From positions 62,001-126,000 of the forward strand of contig JAUHYP010000004.1 in assembly GCA_030426265.1 (NCBI GenBank): a DNA stretch of 64,000 nt, given 5' to 3'. The notes beneath the pieces are model-generated. The model saw nothing but the letters and a program-made list of their open reading frames with translations. It ran no database searches and had not been told where the DNA came from. The position numbers and the translations under genes were made by a program. Of the stretch, positions 47,226 through 56,600 are shown piece after piece (positions within the stretch are counted from its first letter, which is position 1; every line of letters begins with the position of its first letter). This stretch comes from Gammaproteobacteria bacterium (GTDB taxonomy: Bacteria > Pseudomonadota > Gammaproteobacteria > Xanthomonadales > SZUA-36).

Positions 47226-48464
47226 TCAGTGCGCCAGCGCCTGTCGAATGCCCGTGGTGATCCCGCGGATGTGCATGCCGTAACCACTGCCCGCAGCGCG
47301 CTCGGCATTGCCGTGCAAGGCGATGACCAGCCCCTGCTCGGGGTCGACGAACAGGGTCTGGCCGAAGATTCCGCGCGCCGAGTACACGGCGTCCGGACCC
47401 AGCCACCACAGGTAGCCATAGCCCGGCTGCGCGCTGGATGGAGTCGTGGATCGCGCCATCCAGTCATCCGGCAGAACCGGGGTGCCGTCAGGCAACACCC
47501 CGTTCGCCATCGCGAACAGGCCGATGCGGGCATAGTCACGCAGGGTGGCATTGAGACAACAGCCGCCGAGCTCGGCGCCGGAGTCCTGGGTGACCACCCA
47601 GTGGGCATCGTGCTCCATGCCGAAGGGCCGCCAGATGTTCGATTCCAGGTACGCCGATGCGTTGTTGCCGATCGCCGCGCGCAGCACGGCGCCGACCAGG
47701 TTGGTTTCCCCGGTGTTGTAATTGAAGGCGCTGCCCGGGGGCGCGGCCCTCGGCAACTGGCCCATGTAGTCGTACAGGGTCACGCCGTTGGCGGCGCCGG
47801 CGCGCGAGACATCCGAATCGGCGTCCCGGTAGTCCTCGTTCCAGGCCACCCCGGAGGCCATCTGCAACACGTCGGCCAGGGTGACGCCCTCGTAGGCCGA
47901 GCCTTTCAGGCGCGGCAGGTAGTCGGTGACGGGATCATCGATCCCTCCAATGTAGCCATCGCGGATGGCGGCGCCCACCAGCAGGGACGTGATCGATTTC
48001 GTGACGGAAAAGGACATCCACGGCGTTTCGGCGCCGTGTCCCTCGGCGTAGTCCTCGAACAGCACCTGGCCGTCCTGGACCACGATCATGCCGATGCTGT
48101 CGGGCAGGTCGAGATAGTCCTGCAAGGAATATTCGACCCCCTCGACCGCATACGTGACCTGGGACAGGTCGCGTGGCGCCGCCGGCAGGGGGTAGGGCGT
48201 CTCGCTCGCCCGAACACGGCGGGTCGGATAGATGTGTTCGATGTTGGCGAAGGCGATGCGCCGATCCTCCGTCGACCAGAACAGGACGTTCCCCTCGTTC
48301 CCGGGCGCCCGCAGACGTTCCGCCAGGGCCTCGATCCGTGCCGCCTCCGGGTCCGCCTCCACTGCCGCCATTCCGGCGTCGTCGGGCCCCGAGGCGCAGG
48401 CCTGCAGGCACAGGGCGGCGGCCAGTGGAAGGGCGATTCGCGAAGTTCTTTCGATTCCTGTCAT
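47226..48464 (-). CDS. Serine hydrolase, class C beta-lactamase family
   Basis: Signal peptide/lipobox-like LQACASG; MSFSVTKSITSLLVG (SxxK); FNYNTGETNLVGAVL (YNT); LVIALHGNAE. Confidence 0.87.
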   Translation of the reverse strand: MTGIERTSRIALPLAAALCLQACASGPDDAGMAAVEADPEAARIEALAERLRAPGNEGNVLFWSTEDRRIAFANIEHIYPTRRVRASETPYPLPAAPRDLSQVTYAVEGVEYSLQDYLDLPDSIGMIVVQDGQVLFEDYAEGHGAETPWMSFSVTKSITSLLVGAAIRDGYIGGIDDPVTDYLPRLKGSAYEGVTLADVLQMASGVAWNEDYRDADSDVSRAGAANGVTLYDYMGQLPRAAPPGSAFNYNTGETNLVGAVLRAAIGNNASAYLESNIWRPFGMEHDAHWVVTQDSGAELGGCCLNATLRDYARIGLFAMANGVLPDGTPVLPDDWMARSTTPSSAQPGYGYLWWLGPDAVYSARGIFGQTLFVDPEQGLVIALHGNAERAAGSGYGMHIRGITTGIRQALAH

Positions 48465-48534
48465 CCATCGTGCTCCGGTCCGGGTGGGTTCGCTGCGGAG
48501 AGGGCTGGTGGGAGGGTGTCGTCCGCGGGGAGGG

Positions 48535-49056
48535 TCATCGTCCTTTCATCCAGAGCATGCCATACAGGAGCAGGGATCCGATGACGTATACCGCGTTCAC
48601 GAGCCGCCGCCGTTCCGGCTTGTCCCTCGCACCGCTGAAATCCAGGAAGGCCTGGTGCAGCAGGAAGGTGTAGAGCACGTAGTACAGGAACGGGACGAAG
48701 TGCACCGAGGGTGGATAGTCCGCCGCCCGCTTGCCGAAGGCGCCCAGGATCAGGTCGATCTGCGCGTAGATGCCGAACAGGCCCAGCGTGGCGTTGATGA
48801 ACATCCACTTCACTTCGTCCACGCCGAAGATCGTGAAGTAGAACACGATGTAGACCAGGCAGGCGATGCCGCCGTGCATGTAGACGAAGTCCAGGCCGGG
48901 GCCATTGTCGGAATAGGCCATGTAGAAGCCCGACAGGCCGAAGGCCAGCATGTGCACGCCGAAAAAGGCATAGATCCATCGGCTGAATTTGCCCTGGTTC
49001 AGCCGCAGGCCCCCCTGACCGTCCGAAAGCTCCAGCTCCGGTTCATCCGCATCCAT
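48535..49056 (-). CDS. Membrane protein of unknown function
   Basis: Start MDADEPELELSDGQGGLRLNQGKFSRWIYAFFGVHMLAFG; four predicted TM helices. Confidence 0.7.
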   Translation of the reverse strand: MDADEPELELSDGQGGLRLNQGKFSRWIYAFFGVHMLAFGLSGFYMAYSDNGPGLDFVYMHGGIACLVYIVFYFTIFGVDEVKWMFINATLGLFGIYAQIDLILGAFGKRAADYPPSVHFVPFLYYVLYTFLLHQAFLDFSGARDKPERRRLVNAVYVIGSLLLYGMLWMKGR

Positions 49057-49174
49057 GGAACGCTCCCAACCCCTTGTCGGCATCCCCCTTTCCGTCATTC
49101 TAGCGGCTGGGAAGGGAACTGGCGTCCCCGCGCATCCCGGGATCGAACCCGCGCCCGGTGCGGCAAGGGTGGTG

Positions 49175-50533
49175 TCAGCAATCCGCCCCGTCGATGCCGA
49201 GCAGCTTCACCAGCTCCGCCGATTTGCGCTCGCCGGCGTCGCCCTCGAGGGAAGAGTCGATGCGCCGGCAGGAGCGGATGGTCCAGCGCAGCTGCCCCCA
49301 GCGCTCCAGGTGGGTCTCCGGGTCCGCCGGGGTGTCGAAGCTGCCTTCGGTGGCCTGGTACAGCTCGATCTCGAATTCGCTGCCGGCCGCAAGGGATGCC
49401 TGGAAGGGCTCGCTGATCAGCCAAAGGCGCTGGCCCCGGGTGTCGGAACCGTAGAAATACACCACGGAAGCCGTGTCGCCGGCAACGAGATTGAAGCCGT
49501 CGCCCGGCAGGGTGGGGTCGAACCACAGGCCGCTGAGGCTCAACGCGTTTTCCGGCGCCGTGACGGTGAAACGCTGCAGGAAGGCCCAGGCCTCTTCGGC
49601 GCCCTCGATGTCGCGGTTCTGTGGGCCGACCACGGCTTCGGCCACCGCCGATATCCGCCGGGCGATGCTCGGCATCGAGTGCCCGCCGCCTTCCACCACG
49701 TAGTAACGCAGCTCGCGGCCGTTGACGGCATACACCTCGGCATTCACCACGGAACCGTCTTCCGAGTCGCGGTCGGGGAACTGGGTGAGTTCGGGATCGG
49801 TGCCGGCCAGCCGGTTGCGTTCCAGCCAGAGATCACGGGTGTCGTCGGCCGACCGCATCAAGCCGCGGCGGTTCAGGACCTGCCCGCCCCCGAACGGCAT
49901 GATCTCGTCCTCCGAGCCGACGACGATCATCATGGGCAGCGCCTGCTCCGAGGGCGCGCATTCGGAGTTCTCCGGCTGGTTGGCGATGAAGGTCGCCACC
50001 GCGGCGAACCGTCGCGGCGCCTCGTCGGCCAGACGGAAGCTCATCATGCCGCCATTGGAGTTGCCGGTGGCGTAGACGCGCGTGGTGTCGATCTCGAGGT
50101 GTTCCGCCGACCAGTCGACGAGATCCGTGATGAAGCCCACGTCGTCGGCCGTGGATTCCGCCGGGCCAGGGTCGCTCCGGCAATCGTTCCAGTTCTGCTC
50201 GTCCCCGAAAGCGTCGCCCGTCACACCGTTCATGCCGTTCGGCACCAGCAGGATGAATCCTTCCGCCTCGGCCACGGTGGGCCAGTGCGCCGCGCCGTTG
50301 TCCGCCGGTGGCATGGCGTCGCGCATGCTGCTGGTGCCGCCGTGCAGGAAGATGACCATGGGTGGGCGAGCGGCCGACAGGGTTGCCGGGACGTAGTAGC
50401 GAAAATAGCGGGTCGTGCCACCGGAGCGGATGGACTGGTCGTCGTGCCAGCCGGGCAGAACCTGGGCCGGGGCTTCGCCCGCCAGGGCGGCAGCCAGCAG
50501 GGCGCCGGCGAGGATCGCGCAGGAACGGATCAT
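49175..50533 (-). CDS. PHB-depolymerase/LpqC-like secreted esterase with C-terminal WFxP/GxG module (copy E)
   Basis: RYFRYYVPATLSAARPPMVIFLHGGTSS...FILLVPNGMNG...VYATGNSNGGMMSFRLADEAPRRFAAVATF (GxSxG-like GNSNG); C-terminal GLWFDPTLPGDGFNLVAGDTASVVYFYGSDTRGQRLWLI...WGQLRWTIRSC...LVKLLGIDGADC. Confidence 0.85.
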   Translation of the reverse strand: MIRSCAILAGALLAAALAGEAPAQVLPGWHDDQSIRSGGTTRYFRYYVPATLSAARPPMVIFLHGGTSSMRDAMPPADNGAAHWPTVAEAEGFILLVPNGMNGVTGDAFGDEQNWNDCRSDPGPAESTADDVGFITDLVDWSAEHLEIDTTRVYATGNSNGGMMSFRLADEAPRRFAAVATFIANQPENSECAPSEQALPMMIVVGSEDEIMPFGGGQVLNRRGLMRSADDTRDLWLERNRLAGTDPELTQFPDRDSEDGSVVNAEVYAVNGRELRYYVVEGGGHSMPSIARRISAVAEAVVGPQNRDIEGAEEAWAFLQRFTVTAPENALSLSGLWFDPTLPGDGFNLVAGDTASVVYFYGSDTRGQRLWLISEPFQASLAAGSEFEIELYQATEGSFDTPADPETHLERWGQLRWTIRSCRRIDSSLEGDAGERKSAELVKLLGIDGADC

Positions 50534-50673
50534 GGGACTGCGACGTGCCTTGGGGCGATTACGGGGACCGTTGGAACCAGCATACGCGGGTTGATTGTCA
50601 ATTCCGGTCAGCGAGGTGCAAAACCCGGGTCCGAAACGGAGTCGGTCCGGCCCGCCGGGGCGTCAAGCCACCT

Positions 50674-53600
50674 TCAGCCGGCCTGCCGGCGCATTCGGCG
50701 CATTCCCATGCCGGCCAGCAGGAGCACCAGCGTCACCATGGCCAGGGCGCCCAGGCTCGGGATGGGAACGTATCCGCGAATGTTGGCCTGGATGTCCACG
50801 CAGTCCTGCCCGTTGGCACGGTCGTCGTCGGCGGAGCCGGTGTTGAACTCGTCCCAGCAGGCGTCGGCGATGTTGGTGGTGGCCCCGGGCTGGTCGATGC
50901 GCGTGCGGAAGGTGATGACGATCTCGTTGTCCAGGTCGGCTTCGCCGGCACTGTCCGGCGCGCCGAAGTCAGGCGCGATGACCGCCTCGGCCTCGATGCG
51001 GTTCATGGCCGAATTGAACGTGATGGACGTGCACTGGCTGGTACCCGTCGGTGTGCAGACGGCGGTGCCCGGCTCGTAGGTCTGGTGCAGCGGGATCGGG
51101 TCCTGGATGGAAACCAGCAGGTCGGTGGTGTTGAGGTTGTTGAACCACACCATGCGCCACTCGATGTAGCGTCCGTCCACCTGGGTCGCCGTCTTGTGGC
51201 CGGCCGGCCGGAACATGATGACCAGCGTGGCGACCGTATCGGTGTTGTTCGCCGGGGTCGGATCGGGCCCGTTGGCGCCATCGTCGGCAATGACGACGGT
51301 GTTGACCACCTCGGACTGGCCCGGGGGGATCGGGTCGTCGACCCGGATGCCGAACCGCGCCGTTCCAGCGGCGCCCGCGGGCACGTCACCGAGCGCCAGG
51401 GTGCAGACGGTGCCTGCCGGGTCGCCGTCCGCGCAACTCCAGACATTCGGCAGGCTGCCGATGGCCGCGTAGGTGGCGCCGACGGGTACCGTCTCGGTGA
51501 TGGCCACACCGGTCGCGTCCTGGTTGCCGACCTGCTGCCAGGTCAGCGTGTAGGGAATCACCAGGCCGGGCCGCCCGATGATGTCGTTGTCATCCTTGTC
51601 GATCACCAGGTCCGGTTGCGCGATCACCGGGGTGATATCGAAGGCGACGGCGAAGATGGGAATGCCCTGGCTGTTGCTGCCGTCGTCCCGGATCGAGACC
51701 CCGTTCTGGATCTGCTCCACGCCGGCCGGCAGGGGCGCGACCACGGTGACGGCGAAGCCGGCCGTGCCCTGGTCTCCCGCATCCAGGTCGCCGATCTGCA
51801 GGGTGCAGGACGTTCCGGCCGGGCTGCCGTCGGCGCAACTCCAGACGGACGGCGCGCTGGCGGCCGCGTTGAAGGTGCTGTTCGCGGGCACCAGTTCGGC
51901 CAGGCTCACGCCGGTGGCGTCCTGGGTACCGGTGTTCCCGTAATCGATCTGGTACACCACGACACCGCCCGGCACGGAGGAAATGCCGCCATCGTCCTTC
52001 GTGATGTCCAGCAACGGCACGGCCGCAACCGGGGTGTCGTCGTCGTCGTCGTCGGTGGAGCCGGTGGAGTCCTCGATGAAGGCCTGGTTGAAGACCTCGT
52101 CGACGCCGGGCGGCAGGGGGTTGTCCACGGTCACGGAGAAGTTGACCGTCCCGCCCTGGCCGGCGCCGAGGTCGCCGATCAGCAGGGTACAGACCGTGCT
52201 GGGCGGGTCGCCGTCGGCGCAGGACCAACCCGGCGTCGAGGCGCCCGCGTTGAAGGTCGTGTTGTCCGGCACGGCGTCGGTGATGACCACGTCCACGGCG
52301 TCCTGGTTGCCGATGTTGCCGTAGTCCAGCGCATAGACAATGGTGCCGCCCGCGGCCACCACATCCGACACGTCGTCCTTGACGATCGACATCTCGGGCG
52401 CGGCCTCGATGGGCACGATGGTCGGGTCGTCGGGGTCCGCCGTATCCGGATCGTCGGAATCGAAGTCCGGCAACTCGATGCTGGCGGTCAGCGCCTGGTT
52501 GACGAACTCCATGGCCACCAGGGCGGGATAGGGCAGCGGCACCGCGACCTGGTAGGTGAAACTGGCCGTCGAATTGCCGGGAACAGCGGGGAACAGCACC
52601 TCGACGCTGGTGTCGCCGGCGAGGTTGCCGGTCACCACCGTGCCGGTTCCCGCGGTAATGGTCACGGAACCGGCCTGGAACTCACCCAGGGGGTCGGGCT
52701 GGTCGGTGACGGTGACCTGGGTGGCTTCGCCGTTGCCGGTGTTGGTGACTTCGACGGTGTAGGTGACGAGGTCGCCGGGGACCGCCGGGTTGTTGGGCCC
52801 GCTCCAGGCCTTGGTGGTATCGAGAATGGGCAGCGGCAGGCTGTCCATGGCCTGCGCCGTCGTTTCCCGCGCCGCCGGGTCCTGCGCGCGCAGGGACAGG
52901 GCCGAGGCTTCGGCGGTGTTGTCCACTTCCGGCACCGCGGGCGGAACCACCAGTTCCAGGCTGAACACGACGGTGCGGCTGCCGCCAGGCAGGATGACCT
53001 GGTTGGCGGACGGCAGGTCGGGGTCGTTTTCGGGACCGAAGGATACGGTCGTCACGCCAGCGGACGAGCTCGCTTCCACCGCCCAGCCCGTCGGCACCGT
53101 TTCAGGCTGCATGCTGCCGGCCACGAAGATGGTCTCGTCGAAGTCGTCGGTGACCAGGGTGGAGAAGGCCGGCCCCGTACCGTTGTTGGTGACCGTCAGG
53201 GTGATGGGCACGCGGCTGTCCAGGACGTCGCCAAAGGCCTTGGTGAGCGCCAGCACGGGCTCGACCACGTCGACGGTGGCCTCCGCCGTGCGGGAGATGA
53301 TGCCGTTGGCCGGACCGAATTCGAACAGGGCGGCGTTGGTGAGCTGGTCGCCGCCGGAATTGGCCGGAATATCGAGGACCCGGGCCGTGATGCGCACGAC
53401 GATGGCGTCATCCAGGTTGACGACGTTGTCGGCGTTGTTGGTGACCTCGCCGAAATCGAAGGTCACCGTGTCTCCGGCGATGTTCGGCGCGCCGGGCAGG
53501 GAGGTGCTGATGTTGGCGCCCAGCGCGTAGACACTCGCGCCCTCGATGGCCAGGCCGGCAGGCAGGGTATCGGACAGCGTGACGTTGGACGTCGTGCCTT

Positions 53601-56600
53601 CCGTGAAGCCGGCCACCAGTTCGTAGGTCACCACCTCGCCGATGGTGAGGTCGATCAGCAGCGGGTCGCCCTGCTCCTCGTTGGTGGCCAGGACGCTGGT
53701 GTTCACCAGTCGCTTGAACACTTCACCGTCCACGGTCGACAGCAGCGTGATGAAGTCGGTGTCACTGCCGCTGCGGCTTTCAGCGGACCCGGGTGCGGAC
53801 TCCCAGTCCAGCGTGGACTGGTTGATCGAAACACCCGGAACCGGAAGATTGGGCGCGGTGCGCACCTGGTACTCGATGGTACAGCTGCCCTGGTCCAGCG
53901 GGAGCTCGTCGAAGCTGAAGCTGACCACGGCCGGCGGCGCCTGCGCGAGGGAGGAGTCCACCGTCCAGCCCGGGCAGTCCGAGCTCACGGTGCTGTCGTC
54001 TTCCCACAACACGAATTCAGCCAGCGCATCGGTGAGCTCCACCGAGAAGGCCGGTGCGGACGAGTCGGGCAGGTGGCTGATCACCAGGCTGACATTCACC
54101 AGTTCATCGGCGCCGCGCACGTCCAGTTCCTGGTTGCCGTCGATCCACTGGTTCAACGCCAGGCGCGGCTCGACCAGCGTGATCGGCGCCTGGTCCCCCA
54201 TCTGGAGGTTGGCCGAGTCCAGGGCGGCCGTGTTGAACAGGAAGTCCACGCCCGCCGGGATGCCCTGGTTGATGGGCAGGTTCTTGACGATGCCCACCAC
54301 CTGGAAGACCACCTGGTCCGCGGGGCCCACGCTGTCGGGGCTGGCGTTCGGCGCGTTGACCACGTCGCCGAGGATCCACATGGCGGTATCGTCGAAGCCC
54401 TGGTCGCCGTAGCTGCAGTCCGGCTGGCAGTCGGTGCCCGGATCACCCGTCGAGGGTGCGTTGGTGATCGTCAGGTCGGCGCCGATGGCGACGATCGACG
54501 AGGACAGCAGTTCCACGGCGCCGTTGAGCGGCGGCAGCACGTCGGCCACCGACACCGCTTCGGTGGTGCCGTCCGGGAAGGTGGCTGTGATCTCGAAGGT
54601 GACGGTTTCGCCGATGGTGACCTGCTCGTTCTCGGTCTGCGGAATGTCGCTGCCGGTCAGCACCTTCTCGAGGCCCGGGTCGCCCACGGTCACCGGCCAC
54701 TCGGAGTCGTCGGAGTAGCTGCGTTCGTCCTCGTTGGTGGGCGTGAAGGCGTCCAGCGAGGTCCAGCTGACCATGGCCGGGTTGATGATCTCCGTCCCCG
54801 AGACCGCGGCGACGCTCACGGTCGCCTGGAACTCGATCTCGCAGTTGGCGCCCAGAGGCAAGGCCGTCCAGAACGCGTTGATGGCATTGCCGGCCTCGCT
54901 GGGCCCGGTGGTGGGCGCGGCCGTGCAGTTCGCGCCCACGACCGCCGATCCGGGAACCAGTTGCAGCTCCGCAGGCAGGGTGTCGCTCAGCGCGACATCG
55001 TAGGCGACGGCGCCGGAGCCACCCTGGTGCGCGACCCGGAGGGTGTAGGTGATGACGTCGCCGGCCTCCACCGAGCCCGTGTCCGCGGTCTTGGTCAGCG
55101 AGAGCAGCGGCTCGACGATGCGGATCGCCGCCGTGTCGGTGCCGGACAGTCCCTGGTTGAACAGCACCGTGCCGATGTTGTCGTCCTGGGCGCCGTTCTG
55201 GTTGACCGGCAGGTTCTTCACCCGCGCTACGACCTCGATTTCGATGCGGTCGCCCTCGTCCACCTGGCTGTCGGGGTCGTTGAAGATCACGACCGGGAAG
55301 TCCGCGGCCATGAAGTCGTCGAGCCCGTCGCCCAGGGACTGGTCCGCCAGGGCTGGCACCGGCACCCCGCCGGGAACCGTCAGTCGATTGCCGTAGGGCT
55401 GGCGCACCGTGGCGGACAGGACTTCCAGCAACGCCCCACCCGTGGGCAGCGTATCCTCGATGGTCAGGTTGGTGGTGTTGCCTTCCGGCAGTGTCGCGCT
55501 CAGGAGGAAGGTCACCTCCTCGCCGATGGTCAGTTCTTCGACGCCGCCTTCGGCCACGGTGTCAGCCTGGGAAGAGGCGATGATGGTCTTGGCGATGCCG
55601 ACGTCGAAAATCTTGAGGTCCGCGCAGCTCTCGTCCTCGTAGGTGTTGGCGGCGCCGCCGGGGTCGGTGGTGTCGCCCGTGCGCTCGACACCCAGGGGGT
55701 TGGTCGGCGGGTTGGGCAGGACCGGGTCGCTGTCATCCATGCTGGACCAGCGGCCCACGGCGCAGTTGGTCAGGACCGTGCCTGCAGGAATTGCCGGCTG
55801 TCCCGTCGTGTCGAAGACCAGTGTGCAATCCGAGCCCACCGGGAAGTTGTTCCAGACCGCGTTGAGCTGTGGGATCGTGAGGTTGTAACCGGACGGTGGC
55901 AGGTTGCAGTTCTCGAACGTCAACGTCGTGCCGTCAGGGGTCACACCCAGCGGAAAGGCATCCACCAGCGCGAACTCGAAGGCCTCGGCATTGGAACTGC
56001 CGGCGTGCCGGACCCGGATCTTCACGGTGGCGGGGTTGCCACTGTCGGCCGAGGTCGGGTCGAACTGCTTGGTGATGTCGATGGTCGGCTCGATCACCGT
56101 GACGTTGGGCGCGTTGTCCTGGACCTGTCCACGGCCGCCGGCCGTGGCCCAGGTCCACAGGGCGCGGTTGTGCAGATTGGTGCCGCGGACGTTCCCAGGG
56201 GCGTTCAGCACCCGGGCCGTGTAGTTCAGGGTGATGGTTTCCTGCACGCCGTTGTCGGTGTTGGCATTGACCACGTCGCCGAAGCCGAAGTCGGTGTCGG
56301 TGGGGCCGATCAGCAGCCGGCGGTCGAGGTTCGTGTCGCCGCCGCCCTGTGGGCCGATCCCCGCGTTGGCGATCACGCCGGGGTCGAAGCTGCCTACTGA
56401 GGTGGACAGGCCTGGCGAAGCGACGATGGAGTCCAGCGCCACGAAGGCCAGGCCAGGGTTGAGCACGTCGTCAAGCTGTACTTGCGGCGAGCTGCCTTCC
56501 GGAACGGTGATGACCACCTGGTAGGACACCATTTCACCGATGTGTGCGCTTCTCAGGTCCCCGGCATAGCCCGGGGTGATCGCGGTGATGGTCTTGTCGA

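Noticed and set aside
12172-48464. Three class C beta-lactamase-family genes as an antibiotic resistance island
   Set aside because: They are dispersed, chromosomal-looking serine hydrolases of the broad esterase/peptidase family; nothing indicates true beta-lactamase activity or mobility.
49130-49165. tRNA T-arm-like sequence (minus strand GGGTTCGATCCC)
   Set aside because: Stem pairing is incomplete and there is no upstream acceptor, D-arm or anticodon arm; it lies next to the esterase stop codon. Probably coincidence.
52035-52054. GTC run as possible CRISPR or tandem-repeat array
   Set aside because: Only a short in-frame Asp codon run; no repeat-spacer structure anywhere in the window.
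50362-56400. 2012-aa plus-strand ORF antisense to the giant repeat protein
   Set aside because: Composition is low-complexity Gly/Arg/Asp/His/Val typical of the reverse strand of a high-GC gene; no signal, domains or SD support; the minus-strand frame has clear repeats, signal peptide and anchor.
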